Assembly: GCF_000711795.1 (NCBI RefSeq)
Contig: NZ_JONH01000020.1
Location: forward strand, 1 to 64,000
Reading direction: 5' to 3'
Length of the DNA stretch: 64,000 nucleotides
DNA from: Vibrio pacinii DSM 19139
Lineage (GTDB): Bacteria; Pseudomonadota; Gammaproteobacteria; Enterobacterales; Vibrionaceae
The notes under the pieces are model-generated. The model did not search any database. It saw only the letters and a list, made by a program, of their open reading frames with translations, and had not been told where the DNA came from. The translations under genes and the position numbers were made by a program. Shown here in pieces: positions 24,263 through 34,069 of this stretch (position 1 is the stretch's first letter; the number at the start of each line of letters is the position of its first letter).

Positions 24263-24697
24263 CTAGAAACGATCAATATGGGTCAAAAGCCACTCTTCTG
24301 CGGCATCTTCAGGTACATCATGGGCAAGAATGTCGATAGTGAAACAGTCGCTGATAGGGGTCGAACCGATGTCTTCTAATAGGTCGTAAGCGTGTTGGCC
24401 AGCGGCACAAAAGGTGTCGTAACTTGAGTCCCCAATAGCAATTACTGCATACTTTACGTCACTCATTTTGGGTGGCGTGCTTTGTAATTGAGCGATAAAA
24501 GGTTGGATATTATCTGGATATTCGCCAGCCCCATGGGTGGAGGTGACGATAAGCCACGTGCCACTGTTGTTGATTTCAGCCAGCTGAGGTTGGTTGTGAA
24601 TCGTAGTTTCAAAGCCTTTTTCTACCAGTAGATCACTTAAATGGTCACCAACGTATTCAGCGCCACCGAGCGTGCTGCCAGTAATTATGTGGATCAT
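24263..24697 (-). CDS. mioC: Flavodoxin-like protein MioC
   Basis: 144-residue FMN-binding flavodoxin-family protein, next to oriC as in E. coli. The FMN loop [14 protein letters not shown] is at residues 7-20, [11 protein letters not shown] lies near 53 and [12 protein letters not shown] near 90. MioC has been linked to biotin synthase electron supply in vitro. Its transcription runs toward and through oriC, as in E. coli. AAGGA precedes the ATG. Confidence 0.93.
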   Translation of the reverse strand: MIHIITGSTLGGAEYVGDHLSDLLVEKGFETTIHNQPQLAEINNSGTWLIVTSTHGAGEYPDNIQPFIAQLQSTPPKMSDVKYAVIAIGDSSYDTFCAAGQHAYDLLEDIGSTPISDCFTIDILAHDVPEDAAEEWLLTHIDRF

Positions 24698-24716
24698 AAC
24701 TATTCCTTTTGTGATG

Positions 24717-24742
24717 TAAAAAGCGCGGCCAAATGCCGCGCT
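24717..24742 (-). terminator. Terminator between mnmE and mioC
   Basis: On the minus strand AGCGCGGC-ATTTG-GCCGCGCT is followed by TTTT. It ends mnmE transcription before mioC and the origin. Confidence 0.88.
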
Positions 24743-24750
24743 GAGAGGGT

Positions 24751-26112
24751 TTATTTACCGATACAGAATGATGAAAAGATGCGTCCGAGTAGGTCATCGG
24801 AGCTAAATTCTCCAGTGATTTCGCTCAAATGTTGTTGCGCGATTCTCAGCTCTTCAGCGAGGATTTCACCAGCCATGTAACCTTCTAGTTGCTGCTGACC
24901 AATGTCGAGATGCTCTGCGGCACGCTCTAACGCTTCTAAGTGACGACGACGGGCCATAAAACCACCTTCATTACCACCAGCAAAGCCCATGCACTCTTTT
25001 AAGTGATTGCGCAATGCTTCAACCCCTTCACTGGTCTTCGCCGACAGACGAATTAAGGTAGGATCGTTGACGTGACAGATTCCTAGCTCTTCACCGGTTT
25101 GATCCGCTTTATTACGGATCACGGTAATGCCAATATTGGCGGGGAGACGATCCACAAAATCGGGCCAGATCTCTTTTGGGTCTGTCGCATCAGTGGTGGT
25201 GCCATCGACCATAAACAGCACGCGATCGGCTTGGGCGATTTCATCCCAAGCGCGCTCGATACCGATTTTTTCCACTTCGTCTGAAGCGTCGCGCAGACCT
25301 GCCGTGTCGATAATATGCAGTGGCATACCATCGATATGGATATGTTCGCGCAGCACGTCACGGGTGGTACCTGCAATGTCCGTCACGATGGCAGACTCTT
25401 TACCCGACAGGGCGTTCAGCAGGCTGGATTTACCCGCATTCGGCCGGCCTGCAATCACCACTTTCATCCCTTCACGCATAATCGCGCCTTGGTTGGCTTC
25501 TTTACGCACGGCGGTGAGGTTATCGATGATTGCCTGCAGATCGCCAGCCACTTTACCATCGGCGAGAAAGTCGATTTCCTCTTCAGGAAAATCAATCGCT
25601 GCCTCGACATAAATGCGTAGGTGAATTAAGGATTCGACTAAGGTGTGGATACGTGACGAGAAAGCGCCTTGTAGCGACTGTAGCGCAGACTTAGCGGCTT
25701 CTTCTGAACTGGCATCAATCAAGTCAGCAATCGCTTCGGCTTGGGCTAAGTCGAGCTTGTCGTTTAAGAATGCACGCTCAGAGAACTCACCTGGACGAGC
25801 AGTACGAATGCCTTCGATGGCAACGATGCGTTTTATCAGCATGTCCATCACCACTGGGCCACCATGGCCTTGCAGCTCAAGTACATCCTCGCCAGTGAAC
25901 GAGTGCGGGTTAGGGAAGTAGAGGGCGATACCTTGATCGATTTGGCTGCCATCTTCAGCGCAAAATGGCAGGTACTCCGCATAACGAGGGCGGAGTGATT
26001 TTCCGGTCACTTCTTGCGCGACTTTTTCTGCGAGTGGGCCAGAAACGCGAATAATACCCACGCCACCACGACCTGGGGCGGTCGCTTGTGCCACTATGGT
26101 CTCTGTTGTCAT
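24751..26112 (-). CDS. mnmE: tRNA modification GTPase MnmE
   Basis: 453-residue K+-stimulated GTPase that, with MnmG, modifies wobble U34 of tRNAs (formerly TrmE/ThdF). The N-terminal formyl-THF-binding domain contains [15 protein letters not shown]. The G domain has the P-loop [12 protein letters not shown] near 225 and DIAGTTRD near 249. The C-terminal CIGK is the conserved CxGK motif. [11 protein letters not shown] is chosen as start to match the 454-residue E. coli protein; a longer frame from 26148 adds 12 residues. Confidence 0.97.
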   Translation of the reverse strand: MTTETIVAQATAPGRGGVGIIRVSGPLAEKVAQEVTGKSLRPRYAEYLPFCAEDGSQIDQGIALYFPNPHSFTGEDVLELQGHGGPVVMDMLIKRIVAIEGIRTARPGEFSERAFLNDKLDLAQAEAIADLIDASSEEAAKSALQSLQGAFSSRIHTLVESLIHLRIYVEAAIDFPEEEIDFLADGKVAGDLQAIIDNLTAVRKEANQGAIMREGMKVVIAGRPNAGKSSLLNALSGKESAIVTDIAGTTRDVLREHIHIDGMPLHIIDTAGLRDASDEVEKIGIERAWDEIAQADRVLFMVDGTTTDATDPKEIWPDFVDRLPANIGITVIRNKADQTGEELGICHVNDPTLIRLSAKTSEGVEALRNHLKECMGFAGGNEGGFMARRRHLEALERAAEHLDIGQQQLEGYMAGEILAEELRIAQQHLSEITGEFSSDDLLGRIFSSFCIGK

Positions 26113-26182
26113 AAATGAGCCTGTTATCTCTCGGTGCCAGTTTGGCAAATATACACTTAGCTGAATTGTAATCAGCTCAAAT

Positions 26183-26212
26183 AAAAAAGGCGACCTTTTG
26201 GCCGCCTTTTAC
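26183..26212 (-). terminator. Terminator after yidC
   Basis: On the minus strand AAAAGGCGGCC, a short AAAA loop, then GGTCGCCTTTTTTAT gives an imperfect GC stem plus T tract. It separates yidC from mnmE. Confidence 0.85.
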
Positions 26213-26233
26213 TGTTATTCCATTTATTAAAGG

Positions 26234-27853
26234 TTACTTGGAGTGTAAGCCTTTTTTCTCGAGCGCTTTGAAAATCAGCGTTTGCTGGATTAGCGTTACT
26301 ACGTTCGAAACAAGCCAGTAAAGAACCAGACCTGATGGGAAGAACAGGAAGAAGAAGGTAAACATCACCGGCATAAAGGTCATGATCTTCTGCTGCATTG
26401 GGTCGGTCACGGTGGTCGGGCTCATTTTCTGAATCATGAACATCGACGCACCCATCAGTAGCGGCAAGATGTAGTACGGGTCTTGCGCTGAAAGGTCATG
26501 AATCCAACCGAAGAAAGGTGAGTGACGTAACTCAACCGACTCCATCAGTGCCCAGTATAGCGAGATGAAGATAGGCATTTGTAGAATCAGAGGAAGACAG
26601 CCACCGAGGGGGTTCACTTTCTCTTTCTTATACAGTTCCATCATTTCTTGGCTCATGCGCTGACGGTCATCGCCAATACGCTCACGCATCGCTTGCAGCT
26701 TAGGCTGAAGCATACGCATTTTTGCCATTGAGGTGTACTGCGCTTTAGTTAGCGGGTACATCGCACCACGAACAATGAAGGTCAGACAGATAATTGCGAC
26801 ACCCCAGTTGCTGACAAAGCTTTGAATAAATGAAAGCAGAGTGTGCAGTGGTTTGGCGATAAACCATAGCCAACCGTAGTCAACCACTAAGTCGAGGTTA
26901 GGCGCCACTTGTTCCATTTGATCTTGTAGCTTAGGACCAATCCAAAGTGTTGCTTGGAATTTGGTGCTGTCACCATCGGCGATGGTTTTGTTTGGTATGC
27001 GTACACCGATATCGCCCAAGTTACCAATTACACGAGTGTAGAGGTTGGTGCCTGGTTCATTACGTGGAATCCACGCGGTAGCGAAGTAGTGCTGGATCAT
27101 TGCCGCCCAACCCTGACCGTTTGGTAGCGGTAGAGAAAGGTTGCGATCTTGCATATCGTCGAAGCTGTACTTTTTGTAGCGAGTATCTTCAGTTGAGTAA
27201 GCACCGCCACGGTAGGTTGGCATCGTGATGCTGCCACCAGCGTCAAGTAGATTCTGACGTAAGTGCGCGTACATACCGAGTGTCGCGTTGTTGCCTGACT
27301 TGTTGACGACATCGTATTCAACATCAAGAGCATAGCTGCCACGTTTTACAATGAACGTTTTGACATATTCAAGACCGTTAGCTGCGTACGTTAATGGAAT
27401 ACGCAGTTCATCTTGACCTTCCGCGAGGGTAAAGTTGTCTGCGCTGACCGAGTAAGCAGGGCGGTTTGAACTGCTCAGATCAATACCCTGAGGACCAACA
27501 AGGCCACTTTGAGCAATGAACTGATGACCAGGTTCGCTTTTTAGTAGAACGAATGGGTCAGACGAATCTAGCTCGTTTGAGTATTGGTTTAAATCTGCAT
27601 TGATGACATCGCCACCCACCGTATCAATCGACAGAGTCAATACATCAGTGGTCACGGTAATCGTTTTAGCAGAAGCTTGCTGCCCTGGCGCTGGGTCTAG
27701 CTCATCTGCAAAAGATGGTGCGGGTAGAGTACTGCTTGATTGAGCCTGCTCAACCGGCTGAGGCGTTGGATTCTTTGCGACTTGCCATTGCTGGAACAAT
27801 AGAAAAGAAACCAGTGCTAGCGCGATTAACAGGATATTACGTTGAGAATCCAT
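26234..27853 (-). CDS. yidC: Membrane protein insertase YidC
   Basis: 539-residue inner-membrane insertase acting alone or with SecYEG. An N-terminal signal-anchor (residues 5-22) is followed by a large periplasmic domain (about 25-340) and then the five-helix core. The core includes [19 protein letters not shown] and [27 protein letters not shown]. It starts 2 bp after the yidD stop, within rpmH-rnpA-yidD-yidC. A hairpin about 30 bp downstream (26187-26210, AAAAAAGGCGACC..GGCCGCCTTTT type) probably ends the operon. Confidence 0.97.
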   Translation of the reverse strand: MDSQRNILLIALALVSFLLFQQWQVAKNPTPQPVEQAQSSSTLPAPSFADELDPAPGQQASAKTITVTTDVLTLSIDTVGGDVINADLNQYSNELDSSDPFVLLKSEPGHQFIAQSGLVGPQGIDLSSSNRPAYSVSADNFTLAEGQDELRIPLTYAANGLEYVKTFIVKRGSYALDVEYDVVNKSGNNATLGMYAHLRQNLLDAGGSITMPTYRGGAYSTEDTRYKKYSFDDMQDRNLSLPLPNGQGWAAMIQHYFATAWIPRNEPGTNLYTRVIGNLGDIGVRIPNKTIADGDSTKFQATLWIGPKLQDQMEQVAPNLDLVVDYGWLWFIAKPLHTLLSFIQSFVSNWGVAIICLTFIVRGAMYPLTKAQYTSMAKMRMLQPKLQAMRERIGDDRQRMSQEMMELYKKEKVNPLGGCLPLILQMPIFISLYWALMESVELRHSPFFGWIHDLSAQDPYYILPLLMGASMFMIQKMSPTTVTDPMQQKIMTFMPVMFTFFFLFFPSGLVLYWLVSNVVTLIQQTLIFKALEKKGLHSK

Positions 27854-27855
27854 CG

Positions 27856-28113
27856 TTATTTATCTCTGTCTTGTTTCTGGACTGGTGGAACGGGGTCGTA
27901 ACCCCCTTCATTCAAAGGGTGGCATTTTAATAGACGTTTGCTTGATAACCAACACCCTTTTACAAAACCGTGAGCTTTCAACGCTTCAATGGCATATGTT
28001 GAGCAAGTTGGAGTAAAACGACAACGAGGTCCGATAAGCGGACTAATAAGACCTTGATAGAGACGGACGAAGCCGATTGCTAACCACGCGAAGGGCGAGA
28101 TAGGCGCTGCCAT
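27856..28113 (-). CDS. yidD: Membrane protein insertion efficiency factor YidD
   Basis: 85-residue small protein thought to assist YidC. The family core [28 protein letters not shown] includes the conserved Cys pair. An amphipathic N-terminal helix ([15 protein letters not shown]) suggests peripheral membrane binding. Its start lies 34 nt inside rnpA in another frame, a common arrangement that implies translational coupling. Confidence 0.94.
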   Translation of the reverse strand: MAAPISPFAWLAIGFVRLYQGLISPLIGPRCRFTPTCSTYAIEALKAHGFVKGCWLSSKRLLKCHPLNEGGYDPVPPVQKQDRDK

Positions 28114-28436
28114 AATTTATCAAACAGTTTGAAAATTTCTTCATTACTTAAATCTTGCGCGCTTTTCTTAGCAATAACAACAAAATCTTTATTAGCAAGT
28201 TGATGTTGATTGTTACGAAAGCTTTCACGTGCAAGGCGCTTAAAACGATTTCGACCGACGGCGGTTTTGATCTGTTTTTTTGGAACGGCTAAACCTAGTC
28301 GAGGATGAGATAGGCTATTTTTACGAGCAATGATGGTGAAATGAGGTGAGCCGGCTCGGTGAGCTTGCTGAAAGACATTTTGATAATGCTCGGGAGTTAA
28401 CAAACGTAACTCCCGATTGAACGCGTACGTATTCAA
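28080..28436 (-). CDS. rnpA: Ribonuclease P protein component RnpA
   Basis: 118-residue basic protein that binds the M1 RNA to mature tRNA 5' ends. The RNR signature is seen as [14 protein letters not shown] near residues 61-74. The reading [17 protein letters not shown] starts at a TTG with no clear SD, and no nearby ATG keeps the conserved N-terminus. Weak initiation from a rare start is therefore likely (E. coli rnpA uses GTG). It lies 12 bp after rpmH. Confidence 0.93.
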   Translation of the reverse strand: MNTYAFNRELRLLTPEHYQNVFQQAHRAGSPHFTIIARKNSLSHPRLGLAVPKKQIKTAVGRNRFKRLARESFRNNQHQLANKDFVVIAKKSAQDLSNEEIFKLFDKLWQRLSRPSRG

Positions 28437-28448
28437 AATAATCGAAGA

Positions 28449-28583
28449 TTACTTAGAAAGACGCTTACGGCCTTTTGCACGACGTGCATTGATTGTAGCA
28501 CGACCGTTTTTAGTAGCCATACGTGCACGGAAACCGTGAGTACGCTTGCGCTTTAGAACGGTAGGTTGAAAAGTGCGTTTCAT
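28449..28583 (-). CDS. rpmH: 50S ribosomal protein L34
   Basis: 44-residue, strongly basic ribosomal protein; translation gives [20 protein letters not shown] at the N-terminus and ends GRKRLSK, nearly identical to other gammaproteobacterial L34. It is the first gene of rpmH-rnpA-yidD-yidC and has two candidate promoters upstream. Confidence 0.98.
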   Translation of the reverse strand: MKRTFQPTVLKRKRTHGFRARMATKNGRATINARRAKGRKRLSK

Positions 28584-28674
28584 GATAATTACCTTTACTG
28601 ATCAGTAGTTTTAGGTCAATGTTAACCCGGCGTGGGTCGTAACGTCTTCTTTATATAAAAGAGGACAAAACCGA

Positions 28675-28694
28675 CGCCTCTCAACAAAGAGGCG
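28675..28694 (-). other. Hairpin at the 5' end of the rpmH leader
   Basis: On the minus strand CGCCTC-TTTGTTGA-GAGGCG lies just downstream of the proximal -10 box, so it would sit near the extreme 5' end of that transcript. It may stabilise the mRNA; there is no T tract to suggest termination. Confidence 0.5.
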
Positions 28695-28696
28695 GA

Positions 28697-28725
28697 ATTG
28701 TAATCACAGTCACACTAAGTGTCAA
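28697..28725 (-). promoter_or_regulatory. Strong rpmH promoter
   Basis: Minus strand TTGACA (28720-28725), 17-bp spacer, TACAAT (28697-28702). Confidence 0.85.
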
Positions 28726-28757
28726 TCTTTGTGCAAATGCTAAATTCCGGCCGAGCG

Positions 28758-28785
28758 ATTATACGGAGTGTGAGCAAAATCTCAA
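28758..28785 (-). promoter_or_regulatory. Second, upstream rpmH promoter candidate
   Basis: Minus strand TTGAGA (28780-28785), 16-bp spacer, TATAAT (28758-28763). E. coli rpmH also has tandem promoters. Confidence 0.55.
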
Positions 28786-28812
28786 GGATCGATCGATCTT
28801 CTTTAGTGATCT

Positions 28813-29550
28813 TTACTCAGCTCCGACTTGTCGAAGGAATTTTTTCAAGCGAGGATCTTGTGGATTACCGAAGATATCCTGTGGAGAACCTTGCTCAACA
28901 ATATGTCCTTCCGCCATAAAGATCACCCGATCGGCGACCTCTCTGGCAAATTGCATTTCGTGGGTAACCACCAGCATGGTTTGGTGCTTTGTTGCTAAGT
29001 CCTTCATTAAACTAAGAACTTCACCAACCCATTCTGGGTCTAGCGCCGACGTTGGTTCGTCAAACAGCAATAATTCTGGCTGCAGAGCCATGGCTCGACC
29101 AATACCGACACGTTGCTGCTGGCCTCCAGACAGCGCCGCTGGATAACTATCACCCTTGTCACTTAAACCAATGTCATCGAGAATCTGTTGTGCACGCTGT
29201 AAGGCGTCTGATTTTTTCCATCCGCGCACGGTGATCAGACCTTCAGCAATATTTTGTCGCGCCGTCATATGGGCAAATAACGCATAATTTTGAAATACAA
29301 AACCAGTTTTACGACGGAGAGCCAACACTTCTGCTTTGGTGTGCTTTTCGCTATCGACACTGACATCATCAATGCTAATGACACCTTTGTCGGCACTTTC
29401 GAGAAAGTTAACGGTGCGAAGCAGAGTCGATTTACCCGTGCCACTGGAACCGATAATCACGATGATCTCACCTTGTTTTATCTCAAGGCTGATCCCTTTA
29501 AGTACTTCGCTATCGCCAAAACGTTTATGAATATTGTCTAGTTTGATCAT
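28813..29550 (-). CDS. Amino-acid ABC transporter ATP-binding protein
   Basis: 245-residue ABC ATPase of the polar amino-acid uptake family. The Walker A GSSGTGKS is at about 34-41, the Q-loop is in [13 protein letters not shown], the signature LSGGQQQR lies near 140, Walker [15 protein letters not shown] near 161, and the H-loop His in VVTHEMQFA near 196. Its start overlaps the permease stop by 4 nt. It forms one transport system with the genes at 29547 and 30333 and could also energise the ATPase-less permease at 10107. Confidence 0.93.
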   Translation of the reverse strand: MIKLDNIHKRFGDSEVLKGISLEIKQGEIIVIIGSSGTGKSTLLRTVNFLESADKGVISIDDVSVDSEKHTKAEVLALRRKTGFVFQNYALFAHMTARQNIAEGLITVRGWKKSDALQRAQQILDDIGLSDKGDSYPAALSGGQQQRVGIGRAMALQPELLLFDEPTSALDPEWVGEVLSLMKDLATKHQTMLVVTHEMQFAREVADRVIFMAEGHIVEQGSPQDIFGNPQDPRLKKFLRQVGAE

Positions 29551-30218
29551 CGTACATACGCCTTATTCAGTTTGGCCTCTGCCCAGATTTGCACGCGAGT
29601 TAGAATGACCACGACACCCCAGTAAATAAGTGCAACTGCTAAGAAAGCTTCGAAGAAACGAAAGCTCGATGAGGCTTCCATCTGCGCTCTAGCCATGATT
29701 TCTGCCACGCCTAGGGTAAAGGCCAGCGAAGTCGACTTAATCATATCAATGAAGTAGTTCATCAGTGACGGCAGCGCGACGCGTGTTGCTTGTGGCAAAA
29801 TGATCCGACGCATCGCTTGAGAAGTTGTCATGCCGACCGACAGACTGGCTTCCATTTGGCTGCGATCGATACCGATAATGGCGGCGCGAATACTTTCTGC
29901 CATATAAGCGGCAAAGTGCAAGGTTAAGCCAATCACCGCGGCACTAAATGCATTGAGCCCGACCAACCATGGGAAGATTTGAGGTAAGCCGTAGTAAAGC
30001 AGAAACAGTTGAACCAACAGCGGAGTGCCACGGAAAAAACTGATATAGAGCTGACTTAATTGATCAAGTACTGGGATGCGAAATACGCGAATATTGGCCA
30101 GAATGACCGACAAAATCAGTGAGAAAAATAGCCCCCATGTGGCCATTTCCATGGTGGTGCCAAGATACTTGAGTAGTATTGGCATTAAATCCAGCATGTA
30201 GTTAAAGTCAAATCCCAT
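29547..30218 (-). CDS. Amino-acid ABC transporter permease
   Basis: 223-residue inner-membrane permease of the His/Glu/Gln/Arg family. It has five hydrophobic helices and an EAA loop ([22 protein letters not shown] near residue 130). I start at the ATG giving MGFDFNYML; the frame's TTG four codons earlier belongs to the SD region. It follows the solute-binding protein gene after a hairpin. Confidence 0.92.
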   Translation of the reverse strand: MGFDFNYMLDLMPILLKYLGTTMEMATWGLFFSLILSVILANIRVFRIPVLDQLSQLYISFFRGTPLLVQLFLLYYGLPQIFPWLVGLNAFSAAVIGLTLHFAAYMAESIRAAIIGIDRSQMEASLSVGMTTSQAMRRIILPQATRVALPSLMNYFIDMIKSTSLAFTLGVAEIMARAQMEASSSFRFFEAFLAVALIYWGVVVILTRVQIWAEAKLNKAYVR

Positions 30219-30257
30219 AATGGTTTCCAATATTTGATAACGGTATAGAAAAGCAAA

Positions 30258-30289
30258 AACCCACTGCAGAGGAAGGCAAGCAGTGGGTT
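30258..30289 (-). terminator. Intra-operon hairpin between binding protein and permease genes
   Basis: The minus strand reads AACCCACTGC, a 12-nt loop and GCAGTGGGTT, then TTTG. Such partial terminators let the binding protein be made in excess over the membrane components. Confidence 0.75.
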
Positions 30290-30332
30290 AAAAATTTTCT
30301 ATCTCTGAACTGCGATAGAAAGTATACAGATT

Positions 30333-31079
30333 TTACTCTGTGATATCAGCGCCGAACCATTTTTGCGAAATTTTCGCTAGAGTGCCGTCTGCGCGCATGG
30401 CTGCTAGAGCTTGGTTGACTTCTGCTTGAAGCTTGTTGCCTTTTTGGTTATCAACAAATGGCCACGCATTTTGAATGGTCTCAAACGGTTGACCAGCCAG
30501 TTTGAGTGGCAGACCGGTTTTCTTGATAAGCTCAAGAGCAGACAGACGATCCATAACGAAGGCATCCGCTCGACCAAGTGCTACATCGTGCTCTATGCCC
30601 GTGTCATATGTTTTGATGTTGATCTTGCCGTCTTTGTCATAGTCACGTAATAGCTGTTCAAAGTTAGAGCCTAAGTTGACCGCAACGGTTTTACCCGCTA
30701 AATCTTCGACGCCTTTGATGCTGTCATTGTTGCTACGAACGGTAATTTGCGCACCGTCGACCACATACGGGTCAGCGAACAGGTATTTCGCCTTACGCGC
30801 ATCCGTCATGGTGATTTGGTTTGAGATAGTATCGATGCGACCAGTTTCTAGCAGACCAAACAGGCCAGAGAAGTTAGCGGTGACGTATTCTACTTGGTAG
30901 TCATTGCGTTTGCCGATTTCATCCCACAGGTCGACTTCAAAGCCTTGCAGTTGATCTTGCTGAACAAAAGTGAATGGGAAGTAACGGCCTGACATGCCGA
31001 CTTTAACTTCCGTTGCTGCTTGAACAGTAGCCGCTGATAGTGCGATGGCTGCCACAGCAGCTTTAATCCAGTTTTTCAT
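30333..31079 (-). CDS. Periplasmic amino-acid (probably cystine) binding protein
   Basis: 248-residue secreted protein with signal peptide MKNWIKAAVAAIALSAATVQA. The family-3 binding fold is seen in VGMSGRYFPFTFVQQDQLQG and FEVDLWDEIGKR. GRADAFVMDRLSALELIKKTG and the terminal KWFGADIT closely resemble E. coli TcyJ (FliY), the cystine-binding protein, so cystine or a related amino acid is the likely ligand. GGAG 8 nt upstream sets the start; a longer reading adds 14 residues. It is the first gene of a three-gene system placed between rpmH and dnaA. Confidence 0.88.
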   Translation of the reverse strand: MKNWIKAAVAAIALSAATVQAATEVKVGMSGRYFPFTFVQQDQLQGFEVDLWDEIGKRNDYQVEYVTANFSGLFGLLETGRIDTISNQITMTDARKAKYLFADPYVVDGAQITVRSNNDSIKGVEDLAGKTVAVNLGSNFEQLLRDYDKDGKINIKTYDTGIEHDVALGRADAFVMDRLSALELIKKTGLPLKLAGQPFETIQNAWPFVDNQKGNKLQAEVNQALAAMRADGTLAKISQKWFGADITE

Positions 31080-31202
31080 ATTACAACTCCAAATTATCTT
31101 GGGGATAAATACTACTGTCACTTTAGTTAATTAGATAAATAACTAAGAGCAATAACCTAGTCACTAGAGTAATAAGCTTGGTTGATAATTGTCCACTTTA
31201 TC

Positions 31203-31486
31203 ATCGAGTCACTTTTCCTGGTTGATCTTAGGTCTTTTTCGTCGTCGTGGCGATCATTCATTCACAGACTTATCACCAATTCAAGGATCGAGGCAAAAAT
31301 GCCCTATTGTGGATCAAAGTGTGGGTAAAAGTGGGGCAGCGTGTGGTGAACTCGGGAATAATATCGAAAATATTGTGAATAACTTCGATCTTATTCACTG
31401 GATCCTCGATCATTTGCTGGCGATCTTGGTTATCAACAGGTAAAATTGCCAATCTTTCCAGATCAATTACTTCGAGTGGGGGCACC
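31203..31486 (+). promoter_or_regulatory. dnaA control region: DnaA boxes and GATC cluster
   Basis: The gap between the binding protein gene and dnaA holds a perfect DnaA box on the minus strand (TTATTCACA, 31374-31382). One-mismatch boxes lie at 31391-31399 (TTATTCACT) and 31430-31438 (TTATCAACA). Nine GATC sites fall between 31224 and 31464. This predicts DnaA autorepression and SeqA/Dam control of dnaA after each initiation. I could not assign a confident -35/-10 pair. Confidence 0.75.
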
Positions 31487-32896
31487 GTGTCATCTTCGCT
31501 TTGGTTGCAATGTTTGCAACAGCTTCAAGAAGAGCTACCAGCAACTGAATTCAGCATGTGGGTTCGCCCGTTACAAGCGGAGCTCAATGACAATACGCTT
31601 ACTCTATTTGCCCCAAACCGTTTTGTTCTTGATTGGGTTCGTGACAAGTACATTAACAATATCAACCGCCTGCTACAGCAATACTGTGGCAATGATGTGC
31701 CGAGTCTACGTTTTGAGATCGGCAGTCGTCGTGTTGTTGCGCCAAAACCGGCGGCTCCTAAGCGTACCCCTGCAGATGTGGCCGCAGAATCGTCGGCGCC
31801 TGCGCAATTACAAGCGCGCAAACCAGTACATAAAACCTGGGATGACGACGCACAAGCGATTGCCAACATCAACCATAGATCGAACGTTAATCCAAAACAC
31901 AAATTCAATAACTTTGTCGAAGGTAAGTCGAACCAATTAGGCTTGGCCGCAGCGCGTCAAGTGTCTGATAATCCGGGCTCTGCTTATAATCCGCTGTTCT
32001 TATACGGTGGCACTGGTTTAGGTAAAACGCACTTGTTACACGCGGTAGGCAATGCGATTGTTGATAACAAGCCTAATGCCAAAGTGGTTTATATGCACTC
32101 TGAGCGTTTCGTTCAAGACATGGTTAAAGCATTGCAAAACAATGCGATTGAAGAGTTTAAGCGTTACTATCGTAGCGTTGATGCGTTGCTTATCGATGAT
32201 ATTCAGTTCTTTGCTAACAAAGAGCGCTCGCAAGAAGAGTTCTTTCATACCTTTAACGCGTTGTTAGAAGGCAATCAGCAGATCATTTTGACCTCAGACC
32301 GTTACCCGAAAGAGATCAACGGGGTAGAGGATCGTCTCAAGTCACGATTTGGATGGGGCCTAACGGTGGCGATTGAGCCGCCAGAGTTGGAAACTCGCGT
32401 CGCGATCTTGATGAAGAAAGCGGAAGATCACCAGATTCATTTGGCGGATGAAGTCGCGTTCTTTATCGCCAAGCGTTTACGTTCTAACGTTCGTGAGTTG
32501 GAAGGGGCACTCAACCGAGTGATCGCCAATGCCAACTTCACAGGCCGCCCAATCACCATTGATTTCGTTCGCGAAGCGCTACGTGACTTGCTGGCTCTGC
32601 AAGAGAAGCTGGTAACGATAGACAATATTCAAAAGACCGTGGCGGAATACTACAAAATTAAAGTGGCCGATCTGCTGTCTAAGCGTCGTTCACGTTCAGT
32701 CGCGCGTCCACGTCAATTGGCGATGGCGCTAGCGAAAGAGCTCACTAACCACAGTTTGCCAGAAATTGGTGATGCGTTTGGCGGTCGTGACCATACCACT
32801 GTGCTGCACGCTTGCCGTAAAATTCAGCAATTGCGTGAAGAGAGCCATGATATTAAAGAAGACTACTCGAACCTGATTCGTACTTTGTCGTCTTGA
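31487..32896 (+). CDS. dnaA: Chromosomal replication initiator DnaA
   Basis: 469-residue AAA+ initiator that binds DnaA boxes in oriC and melts the 13-mers. Domain I is residues 1-85 ([20 protein letters not shown]), followed by a variable linker (about 86-130). The ATPase has Walker A GGTGLGKT at 174-181 and Walker B LLIDDIQF. The C-terminal DNA-binding signature is [15 protein letters not shown]. The start is a GTG after TGGGGGC, as in E. coli. Regulation is by the upstream DnaA boxes. dnaN, recF and gyrB follow. Confidence 0.98.
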   Translation: MSSSLWLQCLQQLQEELPATEFSMWVRPLQAELNDNTLTLFAPNRFVLDWVRDKYINNINRLLQQYCGNDVPSLRFEIGSRRVVAPKPAAPKRTPADVAAESSAPAQLQARKPVHKTWDDDAQAIANINHRSNVNPKHKFNNFVEGKSNQLGLAAARQVSDNPGSAYNPLFLYGGTGLGKTHLLHAVGNAIVDNKPNAKVVYMHSERFVQDMVKALQNNAIEEFKRYYRSVDALLIDDIQFFANKERSQEEFFHTFNALLEGNQQIILTSDRYPKEINGVEDRLKSRFGWGLTVAIEPPELETRVAILMKKAEDHQIHLADEVAFFIAKRLRSNVRELEGALNRVIANANFTGRPITIDFVREALRDLLALQEKLVTIDNIQKTVAEYYKIKVADLLSKRRSRSVARPRQLAMALAKELTNHSLPEIGDAFGGRDHTTVLHACRKIQQLREESHDIKEDYSNLIRTLSS

Positions 32897-32967
32897 TTCG
32901 CACTATTTCTTGATTCACAGTATTCTAAGCACCGAGCAATAATAACGAATTCGGATAAGAGCCTCTT

Positions 32968-34068
32968 ATGAAATTTTCCATTGAGCGTAGCCACCTACTG
33001 AAACCTCTTCAACAAGTTTCAGGTGCGTTAGGTGGTCGACCAACGTTGCCGATCTTGGGTAACTTACTACTGAAAGTCGAAGACAACATGTTGTCGATGA
33101 CGGCAACCGACCTTGAAGTAGAGCTGATCAGTCGTGTCACTCTGGAAGGTGAATTTGAAGCGGGGAGCATTACGGTGCCATCGCGTAAGTTCTTAGATAT
33201 TTGTCGCGGTTTGCCAGATGACGCTGTGATTACCTTTTTATTGGAAGGCGATCGTGTTCAGGTTCGTTCGGGGCGCAGCCGTTTTTCGCTTGCGACGCTA
33301 CCAGCGAATGATTTTCCTAATATCGAAGATTGGCAAAGCGAAGTCGAAATCTCACTCTCCCAAGCCGAATTGCGTGGCTTGGTCGAGAAAACCCAGTTTT
33401 CGATGGCCAACCAAGATGTGCGTTACTACCTCAACGGGATGCTGTTTGAAATTGATGGCACCACTCTGCGCAGTGTCGCAACCGATGGTCACCGTATGGC
33501 GGTGTCACAAACCCAGTTAGGGGCAGACTTTGCCAACAAGCAGATCATTGTGCCACGCAAAGGGGTACTTGAGTTGGTCAAACTGCTCGATGCACCAGAG
33601 CAACCGGTCGTGTTGCAAATCGGTAGCTCGAATGTGCGCGCTGAAGTAAACAATTACGTCTTCACCTCTAAATTGGTCGATGGTCGCTTCCCTGACTATC
33701 GTCGTGTTATGCCGCAAACAACCACCAAAACCCTTGAAGCGGGTTGTGATGAGTTGCGCCAGTCTTTCTCTCGTGCGGCGATTTTGTCTAACGAAAAGTT
33801 TCGTGGCGTGCGTGTTAACCTCGCCGATACACAAATGCGTATTACAGCTAATAACCCAGAGCAGGAAGAGGCCGAAGAGATGCTCGATGTGCATTTCGAC
33901 GGTGAACCGATTGAAATTGGTTTTAACGTCAGTTACGTGCTCGATGTGCTCAATACTCTGCGTTGTGAGCGAGTACGTATTTCGATGTCAGATTCAAATG
34001 CGAGCGCCCTCATTGAGAATGCCGCCGATGACAGTGCCATGTATGTGGTGATGCCAATTCGACTCTAG
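32968..34068 (+). CDS. dnaN: DNA polymerase III beta sliding clamp DnaN
   Basis: 366-residue processivity clamp, the same length as E. coli DnaN. It starts [20 protein letters not shown] and ends with the conserved VVMPIRL. Three structurally similar domains follow one another; the hydrophobic pocket residues are in [11 protein letters not shown] near 171. recF begins 1 bp after its stop. Confidence 0.98.
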   Translation: MKFSIERSHLLKPLQQVSGALGGRPTLPILGNLLLKVEDNMLSMTATDLEVELISRVTLEGEFEAGSITVPSRKFLDICRGLPDDAVITFLLEGDRVQVRSGRSRFSLATLPANDFPNIEDWQSEVEISLSQAELRGLVEKTQFSMANQDVRYYLNGMLFEIDGTTLRSVATDGHRMAVSQTQLGADFANKQIIVPRKGVLELVKLLDAPEQPVVLQIGSSNVRAEVNNYVFTSKLVDGRFPDYRRVMPQTTTKTLEAGCDELRQSFSRAAILSNEKFRGVRVNLADTQMRITANNPEQEEAEEMLDVHFDGEPIEIGFNVSYVLDVLNTLRCERVRISMSDSNASALIENAADDSAMYVVMPIRL

Positions 34069-34069
34069 C

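Noticed and set aside
25127..25612. 161-codon plus-strand frame antisense to mnmE
   Set aside because: Low-complexity Ser/Arg/Pro translation opposite the conserved MnmE G domain; a shadow of codon bias.
31446..31940. 164-codon plus-strand frame overlapping the start of dnaA
   Set aside because: It lies in another frame over conserved dnaA codons, has no domain-like content and no independent ribosome-binding site.
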